The notes beneath the pieces are model-generated. The model had not been told where the DNA came from. It saw only the letters and a list, made by a program, of their open reading frames with translations, and ran no database searches. The position numbers and the translations under genes were made by a program. Of a DNA stretch of 64,000 nt, positions 47,492-58,639 are shown piece after piece. Within the stretch, counting starts at the first letter, position 1. Each line of letters opens with the position of its first letter. This DNA is from Apostichopus japonicus. Its lineage: Eukaryota; Echinodermata; Holothuroidea; Aspidochirotida; Stichopodidae. The stretch is from the NCBI RefSeq assembly GCF_037975245.1, contig NC_092568.1, positions 15,328,501 to 15,392,500 of the forward strand, read 5' to 3'.

Positions 47492-48855
47492 CCCAGGAAA
47501 AAAAAATTCCATACCCCACTTTTACCACGGTAAAACCGGGGTAAAACCGCGGTAAATTTGTTGTACATTACCACGGTGTTTTGGCCCTATGGACCCGGTT
47601 AACCGCAGTAAATTACCACAAATTTACCATGGTTTTACCTCGCTTTTACCACAATATTACCGCGATTTACCATGGTGTAACCATACTCTACCGCTCTTTT
47701 ACTACACTTTTACCACGCTTTTACCCTAAATTTACCACAGTTTTACCGTTCTTTCACCCCAATTGTACCGTATATTTACCACGCTTTTTCCATAGTTTTA
47801 GCTCAATTTATACCATACTTTAACCACGCTTTAACCGTTCTTTTACCCCAAGTTTACCATGGTTTTACCGTAGATTTACCACGCTCTTACTACAATTATA
47901 CCACAGTTTTATCGTTCTTTTACCCCAATTTTACCGTATTTTTACCACTTTTTTTCCTTAGTTTTACCTCAATTTACCATACTTTTACCAGGCTTTTACC
48001 GCAGTTTACCGTTCTCTTACCCCAATTTTACCATGGTTTTACCGTAGATTTACCACGCTTTTACCTTAGTTTACCATGACTGTACACTATTTGTAGGACA
48101 GTTTTACCTCACATTGAGCATGATTTTGTCCTAATATCAATCAGCATGTACACCATAAATTTCTTTGTATTTCACCCATCAGTCTACTGTTTCATAATTT
48201 GGCTATATATACCTTTACCCTTGTTGTAATGGTTGTATGCCTGTAAGTCCACAGTTGCAGCATGCAACAGTTTTTAATTCATCAAATCCATGGAGGTTTC
48301 ACACACAAGAAAGCTTTGTTGAATTTCAATTACCCTAGCTGGTATGATTCCTGACTCTCTTCTTTTGACATAATTGGTAGTCCAGATTGGACTTTTGATC
48401 TCCCATTGTCCTCTTTTACCCTACTTATACCGGGGTAATACCATGGTAAAACTGCGTTAAATTTACCGCAGTAAATGTACCGCACTTTTACCCTACTTTT
48501 ACCGCGGTATAATACCATGGTAAAACTGCGGTAAACTTACCTTAGTAAATGTACCACACTTTTACCCTACTTTTACCGCAGTAATACCATGGTAAAACTG
48601 CGGTAAATTTACCGTAGTAAATGTACCGCACTTTTACCACGGTAATACCATGGTAATACTATGGTAAAACTGCGGTAAATTTACCGCAGTAAATGTACCG
48701 CACTTTTACCATACTTTTACCGCTGTAATACCATGGTAAAACTGCGTTAAATGTACCGCTGTTGATTTTAACACAATTTTACCACACATTTACCCTATTT
48801 ATTACACATTTACCATAGTTTACCGCGGTAAATTTAGGGTACATTTTTTGCTGGG
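47492..48855. mobile_element. 1.36-kb MITE with TTTACCGCGGTAAA arms, TA target duplication
   Basis: The left terminus is CCCAGGAAAAAAAAATTCC and the right terminus, reverse-complemented, is CCCAGCAAAAAATGTACCC. Both are flanked by TA (47490-47491 and 48856-48857). Comparison with the empty site at 34837 confirms the boundaries. The arms consist of many copies of TTTACC, TTTTACCACGGTAA and the palindrome CCGCGGTAA. A core of about 290 bp (48115-48405) is free of the motif. A TA duplication suggests a mariner/Tc1 or ISL2EU-type source. The open frame 47581-47823 is a by-product. Confidence 0.85.
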
Positions 48856-51085
48856 TAGACCTGTGAGCAAGTTTATGTTGTCTAGGCAAGCAACGGTTGG
48901 GTAGAATAGGGTTCGTTAACAGTAGTAACAAGTAGTACCAGGCCTAGTAATAATATGGTGGATTATTCGCAAGGATGGAGAAATTCTCATTATTCACTGG
49001 GGCTAGGGCCAGCTATCTTTAACAGTATCAGTAAAAGTATGAGGTGTTTAATGCCTTAAAATGATTGTATGCTATTTCTTTATCAATTGCAAAGACAGAT
49101 CGGTACCAGAAAAATTTACAGAAATAACTCCACTACCAAGCACAGCACCTTTTGCCACTGTGGCTGAAACAGTTGATCCCAATATGTGGGAACATTGTTC
49201 AGATGACTCCTCTTGTTATTCCGATTAGGACATTTACCATGAAGAAATTTTCCTGCTGAGCATGAAATGAGCATGAAACGTTTTTTTATTTTCGTTTTTT
49301 TTGCCAACAGATTTTTATGTTAGATGTCCAGCATTTAAGCTTCCAACTTGGCTATCAACAACTATTCCAATATTCTTCATCAAACAGTATCCTTCCCAGC
49401 CAGCAGGCCCAGTTTGGGCCCAATTGGGTTTCACTCGGTTGAATTGGGCCTGGTTGGGCCAGGGCCAGCCCACTCAGTGCCCATTCGGGCACAATACAGT
49501 TTGGCCCTTCTGGTTAACATACTTCAAAACATTATTAAGATGTTCAACACATACTTGTTTTTGCTTTGGAAAGCTTAGGTTCTTCCTTAGGCCACAAATC
49601 CTTGACAACAGTTAATTCATTAACGTAGTGGCCCAATTGGGACAGACTCGGTTTTTGATCAGGTTAGCTCTCATGTATGGCCCACTTCGGGCCCATACGG
49701 GAGCAAGACGGTTTCACCAGGGGCGTTCTGTGACTCTTTTAAGTGGGGGGGTGTACGGACCCAAATTTACCGACCAAAATTGATTGTTAGCTCGAAAAAA
49801 TGAGGCTAGTCTACGAAAAATATGTTAAATTGGTAAGATTGTTAGCCGAAAAACTGACAAGCAAACAAAAAAGAAACAAGGTCATCAGTATATTTGATTT
49901 TACCGACGAACTCACGAACACCCCCACCCCCGTACGGTATGCCTCTGGGTTTCACTCTTTCGGCTGACCTACTTCAATGTATATCTCATTTTCACACTGC
50001 CCTATTGTTAGGACAAAGCCAACTGGCAACACTGATTCCCGAATTAGATGCTTTTTTTGCCGCCAATACATATCGCGCTCCATGCCCTTACGTGATCATT
50101 CTACGGCAATAAAGCTAAATAAATGACCGAGAACGCTTTCCGAAATCCGATATGATTCAACGAAATCCATCTGAAGAATTCAATTCATAATTGATAATTC
50201 AATCATTCACTCGAAAGGAGTTGGTATTCGGTGAGTATTTTTGAACAATTTTTTTTTCTGTTAGTGTGTGACTCATTGGGTGAATTTGTAGCAAGTTTTA
50301 TTTCCTTGCACCCTCATCTCCGGAAGTGTAAACTTTCTGTGACGGGTTTCCTCGTTTGGAAAATACTTTAAGGGACTCACCAGAGGAATACATGCGTCAT
50401 CTTAGCTTGGGACCTCCGCGACATGTGGATTATTACTATTACGAGTACCAGCTGACCTATATTAATATACTTAATTACAGCTCCACACGCATATCTTTAC
50501 TTCGGGAACTTCAACCTTTATTATCTTTATTTGTTCGGACATTGCCCGCTCGTGTTATTTACTGCTCCGCGAGCTCTTGGCCTAACGATCACCTCCTGTC
50601 TGTGTCGCAGGTGATTATTGTTTATCAGCGTAGCCTAGCACGGTTGCTGTTCATGGGATGGTAAGCCTAGGCGCCCTATAGTCTACTACTACTTCGCGCC
50701 ACCTTCTGGAAGTTCCAACCGCGGCTTGGCGTAAAGATTCTCACGCCAACGATCTAAGCTTGGACTGAGCGACGGTGTACTGTGTGTATTTTTTATGTAC
50801 TGGAGGACCGGCTACTTTTCATTTAATTTTACTAGACAGACTGATCCGAATTATTAGATCAGAGGTGTGTGTTTTACAACACCCTTAATCCTATAAGTTA
50901 TAGCATAATCAGGCAACTAGCCTAGACCTGTTGGCATGTCATTCGTGTACTACTCGCGACATCCTATCCTATCGGTCTACATTGACTTAGACTTTTACAG
51001 TTGCAGAGCAATCGCGGTTGGTGTATTATTTGTCTTCATTATAAACTTTTCATAGATAAGTCTCCTTGTTCGTTTTCCAATACAC

Positions 51086-51671
51086 ATGTCTCGTAGTGGA
51101 TCACCACGCATTAATTTTCTGTTTGTAACTGATTCAACGGCATATTCTTTCGATCGCTATCGTAGGCCTGAAGGACCTGTACTTAGCATAGACTTTGTAA
51201 TTAGAAGAGGATCGAGCCACTGTTGCAGACTTGCTTCCGTATACCATAGATGAGCTACGTCGCTATCCTACCAACGACTGGGTCATTCTTCACTTTGCTG
51301 CAGGCATTAACGACCTTACGGAATTCGCCAGCAATTCTTCAGGTCAGAGAGTTCTCCGTCGATCTCTAGTTACTGCTCCTTGGCTAATCTCACGTCTCCA
51401 ACATTTTAAGGACGCTGTTCAACGAGAGCACCCACCCATTATTGTTGCCTTTATTACTCTTCCTACAGCCTCCTTTGTTAAGTTCCAGGAAAGTAGGCAG
51501 CTGTTTTCGCCAATACTCACTACTGAACAACTCAAGGCCTGTCAACACGATCTCGACAATCAATTGGACGCAGTCAACCTATTCATTCGTTGTTTCAATC
51601 ATCAACCGCAAGACAATTTAAACATTTGTAAATATGTATTTTTCATGTTCAAACCAATTTTTGTAGATTAA
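51086..51671 (+). pseudogene. SGNH/GDSL-hydrolase-like ORF (one frameshift)
   Basis: ATG 51086 begins MSRSGSPRINFLFVTDSTAY, where VTDST resembles the GDS block I of SGNH hydrolases. The frame shifts by one base near 51210-51222 and continues as VADLLPYTIDELRR, then WVILHFAAGINDLTEF, resembling the G-x-ND block III. HPPIIVAFITLPTASF follows and is compatible with the next core strand. A clear catalytic Asp-x-x-His block near the C-terminus is not seen. The TAG-like end is at 51669-51671 (TAA region). SGNH esterase domains are known in ORF1 proteins of some retroelements. The source here is unidentified; it lies inside the CCCAGCC-ended element. Confidence 0.4.
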
Positions 51672-52070
51672 AGGGGGTATTTAATCAAACTGTAGTTCCC
51701 CTATCTGATAGAGCATTGAAAATCATATCGGTAGCACTACTTCCATCTTCATAGCATGTTCAGTTACCAAAATATGAGTTTGCAGTTTGTTATTTTATAA
51801 TAGGAGTAGAATGGCCACACCATGTTTTTCATTATCTGACTATTACTAAAAGTGTTATATTTCCCTTTGAAATATAAAGGCATGTTTCCACACGTTCCTT
51901 ACATGTGAAATAAATAATATTGTGTAAACATTATCTAAATACCAAGTGCTGACATAAAATGTTAACATTTTAGAACGGATAGGGTTATAACTCCAATGTT
52001 GATATGACTATGAAAAACAGTATAAAACATAGGAATTGCTACAAAACTAAGGAACTGTTGTCATCAAATA

Positions 52071-52823
52071 TTAGTGTTGCACTCTAATTTTTCGACTGTC
52101 GCACTCTAATTTTCACATATTCTTGTTATTTGTGAGTGACCTAAAATCTTTGGTCAAAATTGACCTTTAATCAGTCATATTTACCACGTTTTCCCTGTCA
52201 TATTGAGAAATTGTATCTCGCGATCCTTATACTCCACCATACAAAACTTTGTATGATTTTGAATACTCTAAAAAAAGGGGCTAGAACTACTGTACAACGT
52301 TCAGCTTCAATTCGGTTAATTTATGTATTAATTTTGCTATTGGGTGGGTAAACCCTGTTCGCTAGCTTCAAGTAAGTTCAGGATATGGCTCTGGTATATA
52401 CAATTGAAACACTCAATGCTAATCTATGGAAGCTTAAAAGTGCCATCAACATAAGAAAAACTTTGCCCCATAAGTTGACATTTTTCAGTAAGTTGTTTAG
52501 TTAACAAGATAACATCTTATAAAATATCAGAAAATGTTGGATTGCTCAGTTGCTTTAACTGAGCAATTGAAATTGAAATTGAAAAATGTTTAATTGACAA
52601 CTTATCATATCTCGACAATTGGAAATTTTGCTGCAAAATGTTCAATTGTTCACTTCATTCCATCTGAGCAATTGAAACATTTTCTGCAAAATGTTTAATT
52701 GACAACTTATCGTATCTCGTCAACTCAACATTTTTCTGCAAAATGTTTAATTGCTCACTTCATTCCAAATTCTCAGTTGGAATGAAGTAAACAATTAAAA
52801 TTGTTTCATGTGAGTGATAAATA
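52071..52823 (-). repeat. Dispersed repeat, copy B (inverted partner of 25541)
   Basis: Reverse complement of copy A with scattered differences. The motif AAAATGTTyAATTG with CACTTCATTCCAA recurs several times at one end (52540-52800), forming its own small internal repeat array. Confidence 0.8.
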
Positions 52824-54240
52824 GCCCCCCCCCCCTCCTCCCAAGGTAAATAATATTAAGCGTGCTAGTAAAAAAGCACTGTATTTTTTGGTAATTCACT
52901 ATGTCGTCGAATATAATTTGTTGGAAAAAAAAGTTTTCCCCTTTGTTACATTATGATTAACATAGCTTTTGTAGTCAGTAGTCTATGTAGCCTTCAAACA
53001 GATAACTATACTCAGTTGCTTACTGGTACAGATGTATCGAAAAATAATTCCGCGTGCGCGTTCAACATGGCAATGTTGATGAGTAGTACAAAGGGGGGGG
53101 GGGGGTACAAGGCAGCAGTCGGAATTTTCTGGCTCCAACAAAACCCACCCAGTTGGAATTTCAGCCACTACACCCCCCCCCCCAATCATCAGGCCTTAGC
53201 TAGGTCCCTGCGTAGAGATGGGATGAATAGCTACTGGCACGATTTTTAAAGCTTTATAACATACATAAATCACATTTTGAGTACACTTGCCCTTGAATGT
53301 GAATTTTTCTGCTTAGTACTAAACCATTCCATTCTTCTTCATTGTGTTGCATCTACATTAAATGGTTATCCACCTTAATTCTTGCTCATCAATGTTCTTT
53401 ATTCTAGAGTACATCTATCCATTTATATGTGTGTGTATTCCAGATTTACTGTAGTAATAGTTTTTATTATGTCATTATCTTGTCATAAAACATTGAAGAT
53501 GTTTATTCTCCCCTTGCCAGAAAAAGTAAAAGTTCAGCTTTCTATCACGATTTTAAATGAGTTCATGTTTTTATTATTCCATTTGATCTAGAGGATACAT
53601 ACTGTTGGCCCTGAGCAACATTCGCATTGCATTTGCAATGCAAAAGTATGTGCAATATATAGCATCTTGCCCTCATCGTTAACATTTGCAGGGTTTGCCT
53701 GGACATTCTTTTCTTTCTCCAAATGCCAAAATGTTCCCTCCAATTAGGATGCATATAGTTACAGTTCTGAGAGTTTCATATTTTGTCTTTAAAATAAAAT
53801 GTGATTATGTAGTTTATGAATTATTGTTTAGTTTCATCGTTGTCTTCTTGAAAAATATATTTCAATGAATGAAGACATGAATACATTTGTTTTTATTTGG
53901 ATTTGTTTCTGAGGCAATTAATATCTGCTGTACCACGACAGTACATGAACGGTTCAAGTGTTATTGATTCAACAACCTACTATAATATGTGGGTCACAAG
54001 TGTAACCAAGCTATATCCAGCTCTTCTCTCGTCCTTTGGATGATGGGGCGACTACAGTTTCACGCTGAGACAAACGTAGAACTTTTACAAACACTTCCTG
54101 CATGCTCCCAGACTGTTATTTTACGTCCCCATCCCATGGTCGTGATTGAAACTTGGCCTTCAGCCACTTTCCTGAATGCTGAGAGGTGGTGAACCTGTAG
54201 ATAACTGAACTATTTTAAGGGACACCGTGAAACAGCTAGG
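52824..54240. other. Non-coding stretch with homopolymer runs
   Basis: C and G runs occur at 52827, 53093 and 53170. No coding exon was recognised. The interior may be part of the CCCAGCC-ended element. Confidence 0.4.
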
Positions 54241-54836
54241 CTTAAAAATTGGACCACACAGTTGGCCCAGTTGGGCCCAGTGTGGGTTTCACTAGGGTCA
54301 AGCTCATTCAACTGGGCCAGAAATGGGTCCCATTTGGGCCCCATGCAGTTAGCCTGATTGGGCACAGTATGGGTTCGGTGTGGGCCAAAACGATTGGGGC
54401 CTAGAATGGGTCCCAGGTAGGCCCAGACAGCTGGCCCGGTTGGTCCCCGAATGGGATTGGTTTGGGCCCCAATCAGTCTCGCCCAACTGGGACCAGTTTG
54501 AGCCACTCGTGGGCCCCAATCTGTTTGGCCCAATTGGGCCCTGTGTGGAACGGAATGACAAATCTGAATGGGCCCCAATTGGGAAGCCCAAATGGGGCCC
54601 ACTTGGCAGCCCGATTGGGCCCCATTTGGGGCCCAGTTATGTTTGCTGGCTGGGTTATTACTGCCATCTCATGTGAATCACTTAAATATACAACAAAGTC
54701 ACACCTTGATAATCCCGAGATTACTATGTCCTTGAACCTGATCGTAAAATAATCGTAAAAAAAATCGTAAATACCCACGAGGATGATTTTTCATGAGGGA
54801 ATACATGTTAGTGTGTCCTTTCTTTAAATAAAAACC

Positions 54837-56262
54837 TTAAGAGGATACAGCTTCCTCGAGAGAAAGTTCTTTCAGAACAAGTGGACACTTTATCTCCAAC
54901 AGTCCAAAGCACTCCTCCATGGATGGATCATACACTTTGCCATCTGGTGTTGCCCCAAGATGCGGCATATCTGGATTTACAAGAAGCCCACTCTCGAAAG
55001 CTCTGAAATCCTTGATATTGTTTGGCACATTCCTTTGCATACACATTCCTCGCAGTTTTCTCATTGGCTTGCCCATGTGAAACCGATCGTATGCTGCCTA
55101 AATTTCGGCTGCAAAATACTGCTTTGAAGAAAGACTCGTTTGGCTCTTTTATTCTCTTATTTACTTTCCCAAAATTGGATGCAGTTAAACGCAGCTTCTC
55201 TGCTCACGCCACTCACAACACATTGTGATTGTTGCACCGTTCTCTTCTCTAAGCTTATAATGGCTTCAAATAAGCTGATTTGAAGCTTATCACGCAGACT
55301 GTCGTCTATATAATAAATGACACATTCCTTTGTATAGCAATAGGTAGATCTGGGAAGCCTTTACATTCATGTGGTTGTTGGACCGTTGACCGATCACCGC
55401 TAAAAACAGCTCAACTTTGGGTCTGCCGTGATCTAATAGATGATAGGAAAGGCAAGAGCCTAATGGTACGGTTCCCAAAGGAGTGTCCACTGTCATGGTT
55501 TGTTCCTGGTCACTCAGCAAGTATGAGAATGGTGGTGCGTACTCTAAATCTCTTAAATAGGATGCTTCGTCTGTAACACCTTTCAGGGATGCAACACATT
55601 TCATCATTGCTGATCTTGGATCATAGAGCTTGCAAAAAACTGGGGCATTTTTTCTCTCCCCAAGTTTCATTTGCTCTGTTTCCGGCATTGCAAAGTGTGT
55701 ACCCATCACAGGCAAAGACTCCACTGACTCTTGTCTCGGATTATGCCACTCCTGTGGCCTACTGGTTTTACTAACATCAATCGGAATTTGTTGCAAATCA
55801 TCAGAATAATCTACCATTTGATAAAGCAATGCAAAAATGTGGTTAAAAATTCCTCCACAACCTGCAATGCATGAGCAATGTGCTGTAATTACCTTTGCTC
55901 TCCCTTTCAAATGATAGAACTTTCAAATTTAATGAATGAGGAGATTCGTTCTTGTTCATGCTGCTGTGGCATCTTTCATACACAATGTGTTCTCCCAGGC
56001 CGTGGCCTACTGACGCTTTGCCTTCTTCCGGTAGCGACTCCAACACTGGAGCAACAAGCACATCGTGTACATACCTCACCTTGAAAAACTTCCAGGATTG
56101 TGTGCCACTGTTTTTAGGAGCTTTGCCAAACCATTCCGACAAAGTTTGGCCGTTGACAATGGGCACACTTCCGATGGATTTAGAATAGTTGAAATCGTGA
56201 TGTAACCAACAAATGCAACAAGAATCATGACCCTTACAACAGTGGCACTCGGCTGACGCCAT
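54837..56262 (-). pseudogene. SWIM zinc finger plus YqaJ-type nuclease gene (broken)
   Basis: ATG 56262 begins MASAECHCCKGHDSCC, a Cys/His-rich start. YVHDVLVA and NESPHSLNLKV follow. After a one-base shift near 55905, the frame has VITAHCSCIAGCGGIFNHIF, a SWIM finger (CxCxnGxnxH), then a long linker to about 55430. Further down, one frame has LTASNFGKVNKRIKE and GQANEKTARNVYAKE; after another shift, FESGLLVNPDMPHLGATPDG and FGLLEIKCP follow. The last two are the YqaJ/lambda-exonuclease core (GATPDG and the E-I-K catalytic strand), ending at TAA near 54838. At least three single-base lesions are present. SWIM plus YqaJ proteins are common in invertebrate genomes, and YqaJ genes are carried by some DNA transposons. 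No TIRs were found around this one. Confidence 0.7.
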
Positions 56263-56289
56263 GTTGTTGCCTTACACCGCACTAGGTTT

Positions 56290-58465
56290 GTTTACATTGT
56301 ATACCCACTATAGGTCACGTGACGCCGGTCACCGATTGTGTCTATTGGCAGCAAGTAACATGAGTGCAATCCTGTTCATAGTTTGCTTGATAATATATTT
56401 GCATATGAAAGGTATCTTTGCATAAATTTATCTTTGTATGTTTTTTATGTTCTACATTTAAAAAATGGTGTATAACGATTCGGAAACTTGTTTAGATCTT
56501 GTATATAGAATGTGGTTTCTCTTATGTTGTACAGCAACCATATCGTGTTTGGTTTGGGTCACAGCATTTAAAATGTGAAAGTCTAAAATTTCTGTCTCGT
56601 GTCCCGTAAGATTATGTAAACAGAACATCTTGTAGGCTACTTCAATTACACAGCAAAATTAAAAGAATCACCATATGCCAATAAAAATGAATTCTGTAGT
56701 AGTTGGATTTGACTAGAAAATCATGAACATCTCCATAGAGGTATTCAAGAACGAGTGGTTCTTTCATGACAATTCAGCTTTGTATTCTTTGTAAACAAGA
56801 CCAAAGCTTTATGAGAAAGCAGTTGTTGGAGCAAGTTTTTTTTTCAAGGGAGTTAAATGCATTCTTTTAATTATTTTTACATATTCCATCCTTCATATTC
56901 TTCTACCATTTTATTATGTTACTCTTACTAGCCTGAAATGGAAACAGACTGTAAATGCTCACAATGAATTTCCAAAGACGTTTAAAACTTAAAATCACAA
57001 TCACAATTGTTCCTTTCAATGTTGCACTTCCACCGAACCTTTCTTAGTATTGTGTATGCCTTGCCCATGACAGACATTTTCAATTCAAGGTATCTTTACT
57101 TTGATGGTTCATTTTTTTATTTGCTTTCATATGCGTTATCACATTCAAATATGTACACATACATATCAAGATTTCATTTGGGGGGGGGGGGGAGGTGGTC
57201 TGTTGTGGGCTGATGAGAGGTGGCAATTTTGTTATCAGAGTTTAACAGTGTTTCAAAGAACAAAAGGTATTCATCAAAAATAAAAGTATAGTTTAAAGAA
57301 GAATATTTTTTTTATTTTTTTGTGTAGAGTTGTAGTCATTTGGCCCATGAAAGTCAATTTTCTTTATCAAAATTTGATACCTGTTAGGCTGTTTTGCTGT
57401 ATTTAATACCCATGAGGAACCGTACCACTCCACCAACCCCTATCCACTGCCGAAACCCCACCCGCCTAACTACCACTACCCCTTCACCACCCCACATCTT
57501 AAACACTTAGCTCCGGCCTTCCTGGTTCACTGAAATCGAAATATCCTTGAGAAGTGCCCTATAGCTACACTGTCCCTAACATGCATGATGGGAAATTTAA
57601 CTTTCCAATTCGAAAAGCTATCATTTGAAAAATAAATCCAAGAAAACGGATTTTTTTTTCTGCATGTGGAAAATCATTCTTGCCCACACGACTTACTCAT
57701 AATTGTCCCAACATTACACCTAGCCAAAATTCGTCTTAAACCCTCGACGCGCTTTCCTGTCGATTACGTCCAAACCAATTACCAAGTTGCGCATATGAAA
57801 TAACCAAGACGATAGAGAGGCCAAATGTCGGAGCTATATTTGCATCATCAGAAATTGAAGCAGCAAGGTAGAATGGAAAAGCGTTTAGTTGATTATGAAA
57901 GGATTTGGGCATATTTTCGTGAAATGTTCACGAATGGATGAGTTTACCAGACCAATATTTCGAGGGTCACGATAACTTGTGGTTTCTGTGTTTCAAAATA
58001 TCTACGTAAGTAAGCTCGTTACTCATTTCAAATTAAACCTGACCTTTCTTCTATATGGTCAAACAGGAGATGTGTTAGGTTTCTTTGAAGTTAACTAGGT
58101 ATTTGATTCTGATGGTTTATCTAAAAGAATTATCGTTTTGAAATTCATGTTCCAGTTTTCTGTTTAGCGGGCAAGATTTAAATATTCGTGACGTCATAAA
58201 TCGGCAAAAATTGTGAGGTAACGGGGTCAGACTCCAAACTGTGTAGAGTATCACTCAAGAAAGAATTGGGCAGTTTCCACTTAACAGCAGCTTCCCAGTG
58301 ACATAAGTCCATTCTCTTTCCAGCTGCACCGGTCTACATAACCACAGCGGTAAATGAATTGACATATTTAGAATATTTGTGTCAACAATTTTGCAATACC
58401 ATTAAAAAGTTCAGTACCATTAAAATTTAGTACAATGGGTTTACATACTCAACTGTTTTCTTCAT
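56290..58465. other. Non-coding stretch
   Basis: Contains a poly-G run (57180-57192) and a CA/C-rich patch (57420-57500). The words GCGGGCAAGATTTAAATATT and CGTGACGTCA near 58170-58195 resemble 10550-10590, suggesting a diverged dispersed repeat. No exon chain was seen. Confidence 0.4.
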
Positions 58466-58471
58466 ACAGAC

Positions 58472-58633
58472 ATTCAGGAAACGCTGAAACAATTGGAAAG
58501 AGTTGTCCGTAAGATGACAAATGTTGAGGCCTGCAAATACCACAACTGCCACAGGAAGTACACGCAATTGTGTCAACTTCGCCGTTTGACCACCTTCAAT
58601 ACAAACCCTCGGATGTTAGTCGAAGTTTTGTAA
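58472..58633 (+). CDS. Exon-like ORF with a Cys/His cluster, function unknown
   Basis: An acceptor (tacag, 58465-58469) precedes a frame reading IQETLKQLERVVRKMTNVE, then CKYHNCHRKYTQLC, then RRLTTFNTNPRMLVEVL and TAA at 58631-58633. The segment looks protein-like (an amphipathic helix and a compact Cys/His cluster) and could be a last exon. No partner exons were identified and the family is not recognised. Confidence 0.35.
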   Translation: MQETLKQLERVVRKMTNVEACKYHNCHRKYTQLCQLRRLTTFNTNPRMLVEVL

Positions 58634-58639
58634 TGAACC

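Larger units (their letters stand above)
49395..54654. mobile_element. 5.3-kb element with CCCAGCCAGC ends and TTGGGCCCAA arms
   Basis: The left end is CCCAGCCAGCAGGCCCAG and the right end, reverse-complemented, is CCCAGCCAGCAAACATAAC. The arms (49395-49720 and 54245-54654) are filled with TTGGGCCCAATTGGG-type palindromes. The flanking bases are TT on each side, a possible 2-bp duplication, but weak. The interior holds an SGNH-like ORF (51086-51671) and an inverted dispersed repeat (52071-52823). The alternative is two separate MITE copies flanking unrelated DNA; the inverted ends favour one element. Confidence 0.55.

Noticed and set aside
47581-47823. 80-residue open frame
   Set aside because: It lies in the TTTACC arm of the MITE; its repeated LPRFY-type words are the motif translated.
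54210-54778. Several open frames rich in GPIG/GPNW
   Set aside because: They are translations of the TTGGGCCCAA arm in different frames on both strands.
49395-56262. SWIM/YqaJ gene as cargo of the CCCAGCC-ended element
   Set aside because: The right terminus at 54654 lies before the gene, so the gene is outside the defined element.
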